A stretch of DNA of 64,000 nt from Sclerurus mexicanus (lineage: Eukaryota > Chordata > Aves > Passeriformes > Furnariidae). A program made the translations under genes and the position numbers. Location of the stretch: the NCBI GenBank assembly GCA_013396755.1, contig VWZF01003908.1, positions 339,604-403,603 on the forward strand. Reading direction: 5' to 3'. Of this stretch, positions 26,341-37,675 are shown in pieces (position 1 is the stretch's first letter; every line of letters begins with the position of its first letter). The notes beneath the pieces are model-generated. The model was not told where the DNA came from. It did no database searches and saw only the letters and a program-made list of their open reading frames with translations.

Positions 26341-28664
26341 CTCTTTTGTCCGGCTCTTCCAATGACAATAATCCCTGTGTGATTTTTCCCTAATTTTGTT
26401 GTTTGTTCTCTTATTATTATCAACACCATTATCATACTTGGCTAAGAAAGAAGTCCATAAGAAAAGAAGTTAGAGAAATCACATCAGGCACTTTGGAACA
26501 CAAAATCCCAACCAAAGGGAGAGGACAACCTCCTTCTTGACAGCTCCTGCTGTTGTTTTGGAGCAGCTGGGAAGAGGCACAAACTGTTTCTCAAGGCTCA
26601 ACATGGAGCAACACGAGCACGTTCTCATCCAGGCTGGGAGTCACCATGGACCTTTGAACAAGCCACATTTTGCTTTCATGCCCTCTCTGACTCCTCACAG
26701 CCCTTGCCATTCAAATGGAAGAACAGCCTGGGCTCATAAGGCACAACGGGACTCCAGCAAGGCTAAAGCCCAGAAATGCCATATTGAAGCAGTAATAAAC
26801 TCCTTGAGAAGAGGAGGAAAGGGCCATTTCACGTCCTCCCATCCACCTTTGCCCCCATCCCAGGTTTTGCTGATATGAGAGGTCCAATCCTTTTGCCACC
26901 GATGGCCTCCTTGCTCCTCGTGCCAATGTGGCTCCACAAGGTTGTATCCTCAGGGATCTACCTGGCTTTTCAGCAGCCAAAACCCATCGTGTCATCACAG
27001 ACTCCTACAAAGAGCCTCGGCATATCCTCGAAAAGCCAAGAAAACAAACATGAGGAGCTCAGAGAAATCAGTCATGATGAAAGCTTGAGGCTTTCCTTCC
27101 AAAGCTTAAGAAGTGATTTACCATGTGAGTTTGGTTTCCTTAATCCTCTTTGAGATGCATGGCACATCTTACTAGGAAGACCTCTTCACTTATGGAGTAA
27201 CCACTGGCCGCTTAATGACATGTCAATTACCATATGATGATTAGATGATTACATGATTAGCAGTGGAATAAGGAAGCCTAGAAAGTACGATGCAACTGAC
27301 AGCTAAATACAGTGTAGGGTTTTTTTTAATCCTGAACTCAAAATGTAATTTACTTGGTCATCAATCTCGGCCAACTGCATGTTCTGGAGGCACCACGAGT
27401 GATTCACTGAGCAATGCAACGTTTGGGTAATTCCTTGGGGGTGGCTGCGCAAAGACCGACAGCTTTGTGTAGGACTCGAGGTCCCAGCCATGCCCACAGA
27501 AGGTTTAGGTGGTGCCTACGTCTCCTTCTGCCTGAAAATGTGGCCAATACCCAGAGCAAGCTTCTGGGGTAGCACAGCACCACGTTCTGGCTGCGTCTAA
27601 CCCAACATTTGGGGAACCCAGTTGTTGCAAGCAGAAGACAATAAAAGCAGAGACACCTGAGGGAAGAAAGCTGTGTTGTAGCCAGCACTGGGACAGCTCG
27701 AGAAGATCCCACCCTCCAGGTCCCACCTGCCATGGAAGAGCAAGGTGGAAGCATCACCTGTGAAGGGACTCTGCCAGTCCTGCTCACTTTCTGTGCCTTT
27801 GCAACGTGTCTCTGGATCTCTGGTGCACAGGAGGCCACCAAGGCTGCTGGCCATGTGCAAAGGAGCTGCTGCCAGTGGGGCAGGCTGGGGACACCTCTTC
27901 AGTTCCTTCCCAGGACCTGACCACACTCTTCATGAGGTGGCCATGGCTCACCGGCCACACAGAGGAAACCTTTCTGATGGGCTTCTCATCTTATTTTTCT
28001 GGAGCTGGTTTTCTCACCTCGTTTCCAACTCCCCAAGCATCCCCACCTCCTTTGCTAAGTCTGGGCCACAACCACACACCTCTCCCCTGGGCTGAACGTC
28101 TCACACCAACCTCACCTGCAGGGGAACAGGGTGTAGCTCCACCTCCAACAGCGATTCCCAGTGCCACCCCAGCATCCACCTGGGGTACTCCCAAGGTCAC
28201 ATTTAAATCTGCCTTTGTGGGAAAGCGACTCCAGGAAAGCACAAACCCTGGGACGGGTGGGAAGGACCTGGGAGACCGAAGGCAGTTGTGCAGCAGACAA
28301 GCCCACAGCCCCAACACAGTAACTTCAAGCTCAGCCCATCACCCCCTTCCCCACTGGGATGTTGTATCTCCTGTGCTACCCCAGAAATGAATCAAAATTA
28401 AACTTACGGGCATCAAGTAAGAAAAAAAACTCAAGAAAAACGACCTCCAAACAAAAAAAAACCCCATTAAAAATAGTTGTGCAGGTCCCTTGCTGTTGAG
28501 AGTGTGTGGTATTTATTAGATATAAATTGGCACACAAAAATGGGAAATCATATCCAGGTAGGGATTATTTCTTCTCCGTAGCTATATGGCTTTGGATACC
28601 TGTCTATATTCCCTCCCACACACATGCCAGCATTCCCACACCTTCACACCCACATTCCCAGCGG
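26341..28664. other. 3' flank of TBX5, gene-free
   Basis: Unassigned apart from the homeodomain cluster at 27.2 kb. The 194-codon plus-strand open frame at 27806-28390 is Pro/Ser/Thr-rich, overlaps several others in different frames and matches nothing I know. Confidence 0.7.
27205..27265. promoter_or_regulatory. Candidate homeodomain/TALE-factor cluster
   Basis: A perfect TGACATGTCA palindrome (27216-27225; TGACA is the MEIS/TGIF core), then CAATTA and three ATGATTA/GATTA units between 27223 and 27260. It lies about 1.4 kb beyond the inferred end of TBX5. Inference only. Confidence 0.3.
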
Positions 28665-28685
28665 CTGACACACAGGTATACCTCT

Positions 28686-28691
28686 TTTATT
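28686..28691 (-). terminator. Candidate distal poly(A) signal of TBX5
   Basis: AATAAA on the minus strand within ATTAATAAAAGAGG. In the RNA it is followed at 28602-28678 by a GU-rich stretch with several TGTGTG and GGTGTG runs, a textbook downstream element. Upstream lies AT-rich sequence typical of a 3' UTR end. It would give a 3' UTR of about 1.5 kb. A third TTTATT on this strand at 28512-28517 is a weaker alternative. Confidence 0.5.
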
Positions 28692-29060
28692 AATTAGAAT
28701 TGCTTTTAATTAAAAATATATGTAAATTATATGAGTGTGCACAGCTTGGAGAGAGGAAAAAAAAAGAAGAAAAGAAAGCAAACTTCCATTTCAATAAAAA
28801 TTTTCACCTCTTTGAATCAGCTGCTTTGCTGGCTTTGTGAGTTATTGGAACTCCCACGTATAAATAAATAGGACCAGGGAATTTTACACCTGAAAAATTC
28901 TGCAGTAGATATTTTTACTTACACACATTTGCTTTTTCTTCTCTTCTTGCCTCCCCCACTCCCAGCCTCTCATGGTCTTTTCCTGTCCCCTTTAAACACA
29001 TTTAATATCTCACTTCGCATACTCAGACTGGTATCCCTTTTTCTTTGTTTTTTCCTTTTT

Positions 29061-29091
29061 TTCCCTTTTTTTTGGTTTTTTTTTTTTTTTC
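29061..29091. repeat. T-rich run
   Basis: Poly-T broken by CCC and GG, just inside the inferred 3' UTR (A-rich in the RNA). Confidence 0.85.
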
Positions 29092-29705
29092 AGAGAGGAA
29101 GAAAAGGAACACAGGATAAAATGAAAGTGTCAGGGATTGCAAACAAGCGTCATCATCATTTTTATGAGCAAATTTTTTCCTCTCCCTGCCTGCATCCTCT
29201 CCCCCCTGTCCCCCCCTGTGGCAGCTGGCTCAGAGCCTCGCTTTCCACACGTCAAAATTCAGCAGGAGCCAAACTGTGGATGTTTTCAAGCTTGGAAATA
29301 ACGCCGTGCTTCCGTCAGAACCAGCTGATGGACCAGGAAAGACCAGGATATGGGAAGCAAGGAAGGAAGAGCGAGGGAATTACACGCAAGTGGGAAAGGA
29401 GATGAGTTTATGGGGATGGTTCCTGCAGAGATGTGTTTTGGGGCACTTGTAAGGAAACACAGCTCCCTGTGGGAGCAATTTCACTCTTGGTACAATGCCT
29501 GGGTGAGGTAGGCAGTGGATTTTCTTATTTGTGGCTTCACAGTACCTCTTTCTGTTGGAAGGTAATGAAGATAACACTAACAAAAAGAAAAAGAATAAAG
29601 AAGCACCACTCCGAATTCCACCCTTGGTAAAAAGGGCTGGTGTCTTTTTTCTTTTTTCTTTTTTTTTTCTGAGAAAATTGAAAGAAAAAAAAATATATAT
29701 TAGTA

Positions 29706-29711
29706 TTTATT
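29706..29711 (-). terminator. Candidate proximal poly(A) signal of TBX5
   Basis: AATAAA on the minus strand, about 500 bases after the stop codon. The RNA immediately downstream (29640-29700) is U-rich, as expected for a downstream element. Its use is unproven; the surrounding homopolymer runs also make a chance hexamer likely. Confidence 0.4.
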
Positions 29712-30213
29712 ATATAACATTGTCAACATCAACACCACAAAAAAAAAACAAACAAAAAAACCCAAAACAAGTAACATCCTAGTTGTTTTCTTTCAAGCAT
29801 TCTGACCGTGTTGAGAAAGGCAGCAGGAGTTTGGTGTCCCTTGGAGAACAAAAAGAGCAAGAGGACGGGGAGGGGGGGACGAGGGCACGGGGCTGGCGGT
29901 GGCAGCAACACAAACTGGGTGGGACGGTGGCGGGGGAGAATTGTGCCAATCTGTTGATTTTTCTTTTGAAACAAAAGAAAAAAAGGAAGGGGGAGGGAGG
30001 GCAAGTCACACCGAGGCCGTTGCCTGTTCCATCCGTGGTTTCAGTCAGTGTCCATCCCTCTCGAGTGCTATCGGTGAACATTCAGTTAAAGGAGTCTTGA
30101 CTCTTATTTGTTTGCTTTTTTTTTAATCGACGGGGTTGTTTGGGTTTTTTTTTTTCCTTTTCCCATTTTTTTCCTTTAGTTTTCCCGTGGTCGACGCTCT
30201 TGCACTTCCCTTG

Positions 30214-30797
30214 TTAGCTGTTCTCACTCCACTCTGGCACCATGCCCACGCCGTGCACAGAGTGGTACTGGTGAGGCGAGAGGGTTCGAGGCACGCCGTG
30301 GGAATACAGGAACTCGGCGGGCTGGAGGCTGCTGGGGGGGGACTGGATGCCAGTCTGAGGTCCACACTGCCGCACGATGGGCTGGTGAGAAACGGAGGTC
30401 TGGTGCTGGAACATGCTGTGGGTGTCTCCTATTTGGGGGGACGTGTGGTTGGCCACGCTGCCGAGCCGGGGCATGAGCGGCCCCGAGGTGAAGTGGGCAG
30501 AGAAATGCTGGTAGGGTAACCTGTCCATGGGCTGCATGGCAGACACTGTGCAACTGCTGTAGGATGGCACGCTGGGCCACGTGTTACAGCTGATGTCTTC
30601 CAGGCTGGGCACGGGGTCCGTGGGGGGAGCGGAGCTGGCATACATACACGCTTGGCGCTGGGCTGACTCAGTCCTGTATGAAGTGTTCAGTCCCTGCTGC
30701 TGGGGGTAACTGGACCTGTAGAAAGGATCCTCGTCTGCTGGAGATGTTTCCATGTAGGGCTTCTTGTAGGGGTGCTCGGTGGTGGAACATTCCTCAT
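30214..30797 (-). CDS. TBX5: TBX5 exon 9 (transactivation domain and C-terminus, with stop)
   Basis: This last coding exon has 584 bases: two bases completing a codon, 193 codons and the TAA stop at 30214-30216. After the acceptor CCCAACAG it reads DEECSTTEHPYKKPYMETSP, continuing the basic nuclear localisation patch. Next come the Ser/Tyr/Pro-rich activation region (YRSSYPQQQGLNTSYRTES, SLEDISCNTWPS), the MDRLPYQHFSAHFTSGPL block, and the conserved tail LYSHGVPRTLSPHQYHSVHG ending in EWSENS. In human TBX5 activation maps to about residues 339-379, and the C-terminus binds the PDZ-LIM protein PDLIM7 (family knowledge). Avian-type substitutions and a few inserted residues (GDTHSMFQ, SPPSSLQPAEF) explain the slightly longer tail. 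Two overlapping open frames on either strand here are shadows of this exon. Confidence 0.97.
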
Positions 30798-31914
30798 CTG
30801 TTGGGACAGAAAACTCCCGGTAGCGAACAATACCATGCCCTCAGCTGAACCTCCCTCTCCACAAACCTCATTTTATCAAGCACGCAGTCTGGTCCAGACA
30901 CTCCTCTCAGTACAAATCCCCATCATTTCCTTGGAATTGATCTGAAGCGATCCCATTGAAACCAAGTTTTGCACTTGGCCCTGCCTGCTGAACCGGGGAA
31001 GGGATTAACCAGGAGCTCTGGGAGGAAAACCAAGGCTATAAGATGCTGGAGGGATCCTGAGGTTTAGCTTGCTTGGTGATGTCCCCCACACACCCCACAA
31101 GCTCCTCATCTCCTCCCTGCTGCCACCACTGTGACCTGAGGAGTAACATCTCCCTGCAGACCCCTGCACCCAACAGTGGTCCCCACTCCCACCCGAGAGG
31201 CTTCAGAGCTGATGCTGTTAACTAAAATCCTTTACAGTGACATATTTTCAGGATTAAAAAAGAGACAAAAACGGAGATCACAACAAAAATCCCCCCCAGG
31301 AGAGTATCAGTGATGGCACAGTTGAGACAAGCAGATTTGGAGTTTTACAGTCCTGGTTTTCAGCTGTGCCAAGGCAGCTGGGCACATAAATCCACACAGG
31401 GCTGTGCGCTGGGGCCAAGGGGAACAGAAAAGAAAAGTAAATTTCACAGCTCGAAACAACAGGGCACATCTTGCAGAGCCCTTTGTTTCCTGCAGCATCC
31501 CGGGCCAACAGAGGGAAGGAGATAAACAATTTAGGTGAAATCTCTAGGGTGAAGCAAAATGAATAAATGAGCGTGCATTTATTTATTCATTCACAGGGTC
31601 ATCAAATGAAATCCAGCTCTGCTGGAATGGATGGCAAAGTTCCCAGGGACGAGCACTTCACCGAGAGATTTTAAGGACAGCATGGCAAGGGAAGGGGAGC
31701 TTGTTCTGACACAGATTAACTTTGCTGCTGCTTCAAAAACAAGATTTCTGGTGCAGGCAGAAAAACATCCCACTTCATTAAAACTCTCCTGGCTGCACCC
31801 TTTCAATGCAGGTAAAATTTGAAAGAACACCCACACAAAATAACCCTTTTCAAATTTTCTCAACCAGTACGTTTTGAGCTGTAATTTTTTTTTTCATCCT
31901 CAAAACACGAAGGG

Positions 31915-31936
31915 NNNNNNNNNNNNNNNNNNNNNN
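31915..31936. other. Assembly gap (22 N)
   Basis: Twenty-two N in TBX5 intron 8. The true gap size is unknown. Exons are not affected. Confidence 1.
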
Positions 31937-34775
31937 ATTCTACAAAAATGAGGATTAAGAGCATCTGCCCCACAAGATGCACAGGTGATGCTGCCAGGCT
32001 GCTCTAATGTGAATGCTCTTGTCTCACCTTCTGGACCTGGAGGTGGGCAGCACGGGCACCTTTAGGTTCTTGTAAACACTCCCATGCACACATCCTTATT
32101 GCTACAAACATCCTTGTGTGTTCTCCTAGAAGCTGCACCCACTCTGTATGTCAAATAACCCATTTTTCCCACCCAGGTGTCTTCCAAGGCCGATTGGAAC
32201 AACTGCTCATGTTCTTCTTGGTCCAACAATCCCAGAAAGCAGCAAGTGCTGGGATATACACTGTGGGGACATTCCCCTATGTGCCCTTTGGCTTTGTAAT
32301 AGCAGCTGCCCATAAATTCAGTGCAAAACCGCAGTCCCATTCCGTTCTTTCTTCCTGACAGCAGCAAAACCTGGCTTGTTCACCCCAGCAATGCAGAGCC
32401 CTGAGCATTAAGTCACCTTCCTCCTCTTCCTTCCCTTTAAAGTGGGATGGAAAGTAGAATGGAATAAGTGGGCAAGGCAATCCCATCTTGAAAGCAGCTG
32501 AAACAATAAGCAGAGAGATGCAGAAGTGTGTCACGCTCCTTAATCCTGCTCAGGTCCATTTTATGTAGGACAAAAACTGGCAGCACAGGCCTAACCTCTC
32601 TTCTGATCACAGCTCTATCACAGGAGGTACATCTGGAAGACCAGCCTGAGCTTCAGCTTTTATGGACAGTGTAAAAGTTTTGGATCCCTAACCCACCACT
32701 GAGTAATAAGAACACTGGGGTGGAAAAACAATGTCTTGTAAAATGCAGCATTGTTCTGCTAATAAAGTTTTCAGCATTAAACCGCATCACTCTGCTGGCA
32801 CTAGAAATCATTGGCTTGGGGTCTGACTGTTTATTTTATTTTTCTTTTTTTTAAATATACAACACAAACCAGTCAAGCTCTGTTTTTCCGTTGTGTGAAA
32901 CTGCCTGACTTACAACCTGAGGCTGCTGATTTTTCCATTTAACCCAGACATTTCACTGCCTGGGCAGAGCTGCAGGGCAACAGAGCCGCTTCCAGGATTC
33001 ATCACAGGTGAAGAGAAGAGCACAAAACCAGCCAGGGTTTCAGTTCAAACTCTCTTGGTGCCCTCTCTCCCTCTGCAAGCTCCCGTGATTGTTCTGCTGG
33101 TCTCTCTCCAGCCAGGCTCGCTGATGTTGTATCTGGAAAGGGCACCATCACTCCAGATTTTAAGGTGTGTAAGGACCCCATGCCCACCACTAACAAAGGA
33201 TTACATCCTACCCTAACAGCTTTTGCCTGCCCTCTGGCTCCTCTTCAGGGTGATTTTTCCCATCTCTGTAACCTCGAAGAGAGAAGAGAAGAGAACAGTC
33301 TGTCTGCATCATCAGATGGGATGATGCAGATCAGAGAGCCTCATCTGGTACTAGCTGATGGATTTACACTGGTCCAGGCTCTCTAATCTGACCTGGCATT
33401 GTCCTACCACTCCTTGCAGAGGAGACCAGAGCCAGCACAGAACAGGTAAAGGGCATCTTCATGGTGTGTGGAGCAGATCTAGTGGTGGAAAGGGGACATC
33501 TACAAGAGAGAGAATGGCAAGAGGAGAACCAGACAAACAGATCTCTCACACAATGCATATGGCTGCAATTTGAATTCATCCCCACCAGTTCTGGAGCCTG
33601 GACAGTCCATCTCAAGGCCATAATCCTCTCCCTGAAGATCCTCTCACATCCTTAGCATCAGTGTAAGCAGGAAATGGGACATAGCTCACTGCCCGCTCTT
33701 GCTTTGATTCTTGATGTTGGTTTCCTGATGGCAATTCAGTGTCCTTTCTCAGTTGCCACTGAGCCCTTGGAGGTGCTGGGCACATCTGGGAGGTGCTGAC
33801 CATCCTGGGAGATGCTGACCATCCTCCTCTTTTGATGGTATTCTTGAGAGCCAGGGGTGGAGATCAGCTCCTGTGACCAGCCCCTCGATACTGCACAAAC
33901 CTCAAAAAGCAGAAGGTTCTGCCAAGCAGGGGAAGCTGCCAGCACCAGGGAGAAGCTGCTCCGAAGTGGATCCAAGGAAAACGGAGCCTGCAGAATGGGG
34001 TGGAAACTGGCTCCCTCACAAGGAATTTGATGATCTATCTAACGAAGGAGCTTGAGCGAGAGCATAAGCAGTTCCAAGATTTCCGGTATTTACTACTTCC
34101 AGCTGGGTTGTAAATACCACACAAATGGCTCTTTAAATGGAATTTTCCCAATTCCAACTTTAGGGTCATCCAGAATGAGATGTAAGGTCTCTGGACTTCA
34201 GGGTGCACTGGGCCCGCCTCTTCCCTTGGTGTAAATCAGGAGAGCTCCTTTCAGATTCATGACAGTCAACTCTCCAGGACAGAAGACAATGGAGAATGGG
34301 ACCCAACTGTTTTAGTTTTCAAAGCTTCCCCACACTTCCAGGGCATTACAGGAGGTTCATCCCAACTTTGTGAGGGAGACACAATGGGTGATTATCACCA
34401 ACACTGACTGTTGTTTTATCCAGTCTGGATTGTAGCATGAATCTAGCACGAGCCCCAACAGCCAATACCAGGGTGCAAGGCTGACAAGAGGTGTCCAAGA
34501 AGAAAAGAAAAAGGCAGATTCAGACAAAATGAACATCCCTAAAGGATAAACAAGACACATATCCTAGGACATGGAACCTGAAACACACCAGTTATTCCAG
34601 CTATTGCACCATTTGTCATATGGACGTGTTGCATCGCAGGGCAACACGACACAAAGGGTTGTAGGACAGCAACAATCCAACAGCAAAAGCTGGAACCTCT
34701 TCCAGAGGTAGAAAGTTGTCAGCACTGCCCACTGAGGCACAGGAGGCACCTCTGATGGCAGAGTGAGATCACACA

Positions 34776-35212
34776 GTCATGGAATGGGTCAGGTTGGAAG
34801 GGAATGCAGTGGGTCATCTGGTCCTACCTCCCTGCTCAAGTAGGGTCATTCCTGAGCACACGGCACAGGACTGTGTCCAAATGGTTCTGGAACATTTCCA
34901 ATGAGGGGGAACGGCACAAGATTGCATCCAAATGGTCCTGGAATATCTCCAGTGAGTAAGACTCCACACTCTCTCTGGGCAATCTGTTCAGTAAAAAAGT
35001 TCTTCCTCATGTTCAGGTGGAACTTCCTGGGCATCAATTCCTGCCTATTCCTCTTGTCCTATTGCTGGGCCCCACTGAGCAGAGCCTGGTCCATCCTCTG
35101 ATGCCTCTCTGCAGACACTGATAGGCATTGATGAGTTCTCCTCTCAATCATCTCTCAAGACCAAAGAGGACCAGCTCCCTCAGCCTTTCCTCATAAGGGA
35201 GAGACAAAGCTG
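34776..35212 (-). mobile_element. CR1 LINE 3' fragment with internal duplication
   Basis: Antisense CR1 in TBX5 intron 8. It starts GTCATGGAATGGGTCAGGTT and continues with CACTCTCTCTGGGCAATCTG, TTCTTCCTCATGTTCAGGTG, ATTCCTCTTGTCCTATTGCT and CAGCTCCCTCAGCCTTTCC. A 51-bp unit is tandemly duplicated at 34861-34911 and 34912-34962. The sister copy at 556-1115 has it once. Confidence 0.85.
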
Positions 35213-36356
35213 CTGAAACTACCGTGCCACCAGGAATGGGGCTGCACAGCAAAAGCTGGGTGCACTCCAACCCCCTGAATATCTCCTCACCACATAGGCA
35301 GGCTCCTTGTGTCCCAGCAGACACCTTGCTCTGGGCTCCACTGCACCTATCCAAGCTGCAAACACCTCCAGCTGCAGCACAGCTCAAGCCTCGGCCAACT
35401 CATGACACCTCCAAACATCAGCAGGATGAGCAGCATGTCCTCCAAGATGACATCCCGTATCTGGATTTTGTCCTACAGACTCTTTGAGTGAAAGAAAAGC
35501 TGAGCGAGATGTGGGAGAAATCAGTTCAGTCAGTGAAGAGGTCTGTCCACAGTAATGGTGCCTGTTCTCGAGGAGAAGGAGGAAAGGCATAGCTGTACCT
35601 CCACCAACCTCATCAGAGCAGGAAGGAGATGGAGGAGATATTCTTCCCCATGGTGTCCTGTCCAGGTTGGGTGGCTGAAGGATACAGTCCTCACTGGTTG
35701 GAGCCGGTGGATTCTGCCACATCCCTTTTCTCCCTCAGAATTGCCAACATGACAACTTTTATAACCTCCCCAGGGAGAGGCTGTTCCAGTTGCCTACTGT
35801 CCAGCATCACAAGCATCCCAGAAATCTGCCAAGTGGTTGAGATTGTGTAAGGCTGGGAGGGAGCAGAGGTTTAGAGGGATGACTATTTAGTCCACAGGAA
35901 ATCTGAGGGAGAGGATAATACAAAGGAAAACAAGCCCCAACACCCTAACTGGGATGTGGGGCTAAATGAAAGACACAAATCAAGCTGCCTGCTGGTAAGC
36001 CTTTTTGGGATCCTCCAAGCACAACCATGAGAGAGGGAGAGGTGGAGAACAACTAGAAAAAAAGACAAAGCTCTAACTGGTCTTTGTTGAAGCCTGAAAA
36101 TCCACATCAAGAACTGAGGCCGCTCCTCGGTAAGATACAGGACTGGAGTTAATCCACCCTCTCCAGACCAGTGACTTTGTCACATGCCATAAGCAACCTC
36201 AGTGTGGAGCCGGGATACAGCACAGGAGGATTATCACCATTCCTTGTGCCTGGAGCAGCGACCCTGTTGCAGCACACTGGGGTCATTCCCAATGCTGTGA
36301 CCCTGCACTCCCACCTGTACACCAGTAATCTCCACATTTGGAGCTCTGGGATGTGT

Positions 36357-36375
36357 CCTTCCTTCCTTCCTTCCT
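36357..36375. repeat. (TTCC)n simple repeat
   Basis: Four to five CCTT/TTCC units in intron 8. Confidence 0.85.
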
Positions 36376-37429
36376 CACCCAGGAGAGCATCACCTCCCTG
36401 AACTAGAGGAGCCTTCAGAGATAACATCCCCGCTGCTCTCCCCTAATGTAACTCCGTATCAGATCTCCACGGTGAATCCATCTTGACTTGACAGCTAAGA
36501 ACAACACTGTCAACCACAGAGCTTTGTCTGAGGTCACCAAGGAAGTAGATGTTGAATAAGGTCCCTTTGAGTTGCTTGAACACAGACCTGTTCCTAACTG
36601 AGCCTAAATTGAGGCTTGACCCAGCTGAGAAGAATAAAGAGAAACTTCAGGAGCTCCAAGGAGAGACTCTCTTAGAAAACAGTGGTGGAATTTACTACAG
36701 AAGATGCAGACACCAGCTGGTGGCAAACCCAGCTGAATTGCCCTCTGCCCTCAAGAGCACTTATCTGTAACCACTGCCTTGCAAAAAGGAAATAATCTGC
36801 TTGAGATAAATCCTAAACTGACCAAGGAGGAGTCAATGTTTGGCAAGTGGATAATCCAACAAAATCAGTAAAATTTCCAGTCCAGAAAATGGATAAAGGG
36901 GCAATAGGAAGAAACATGCTCTTGCTTTCAGGTTTTCTTAGATGGCAAGGCTTGATAAGAGTTATGCAGAATTGTAGGAAGGAGGGAAAGCTGTGAGGGA
37001 AAGCTCAAAAATGAGAGGCTGGATAAGGGAAAAATAGGAAGATCATATGTTGAGTTGTTTTCCCAAGCCCAAGAAAGATCCTTGCTTGGTGCTAGAAGGA
37101 AGTGCCATGCTCAGTCAGAGTCCGAGACGAAACCTCGGATCACGTTCTGATTTATCCAAACAGAATTGCTCATCTCCAGTGACTTTTTTTTCTTTTTCTT
37201 TTTTTTTCTTTTTAATTAATTTCACTTTGCAAAGAGCTGCTTGGCAGCTTACGCTGGCTCTCTGTTTCCCATTAATTTTGTGTTTCTTTTCTTTAAGCCC
37301 TGGTGGCTGTTTTCGATTTACTGAATGCATGGGGAGGGGAGGGCGAAAGGCACAGGGAGGAAGGCAGAGACTCAGGCTCCTGGGATGTACAACTCCATGG
37401 AAGAAGCCGGTGGTATCTGACAGGACACT

Positions 37430-37675
37430 GCTCCTCTTTGATTAAAGCATTTGGCGGCTTTGATAAAAGGCCCTTAACTGCTTGTGCCACTCAAGCCATC
37501 GTGGAGATAATGAGGGGGCTGACGGGCCATGGGCTGTGCACACAAGGGCTCCCTTTGCCAGTCTCCTGTGCTTTGGTGAGGGCCACGCAGGCCAAAAGGG
37601 GCCGGGGAACTTATTACAGGGCAGATAGTCGTCTCTTTTGTGACAATAAGAGGAAGTGAGATAATTGGGGGATTG
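37430..37675. promoter_or_regulatory. Candidate intronic enhancer (TCF/LEF and GATA motifs)
   Basis: CTTTGATAA (37458-37466) combines a TCF/LEF core with a GATA core. AGATAA follows at 37505-37510 and 37659-37664, AGATAG at 37623-37628, and an ETS-like GGAAGTG at 37652-37658. It lies in TBX5 intron 8, 1.8 kb from exon 8. Inference only. Confidence 0.3.

Larger units (their letters stand above)
28665..30213 (-). other. TBX5: TBX5 3' UTR (inferred)
   Basis: This is transcribed sequence after the TAA stop, inferred from position and poly(A) signals only; no transcript data are available. The first 500 bases hold long homopolymer runs (poly-T around 30115-30160, A-rich 29740-29770) and a U-rich stretch in the RNA after the proximal AATAAA. 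The distal end is AT-rich and unusually free of CpG, and finishes with an AATAAA followed by GU-rich RNA. The resulting length of about 1.5 kb is plausible for TBX5. The left limit could be wrong by tens of bases, or the real end could be the proximal signal. Confidence 0.55.

Noticed and set aside
30136..30580. Open frames antisense and out of frame to TBX5 exon 9
   Set aside because: Shadows of a GC-rich coding exon; no conserved features.
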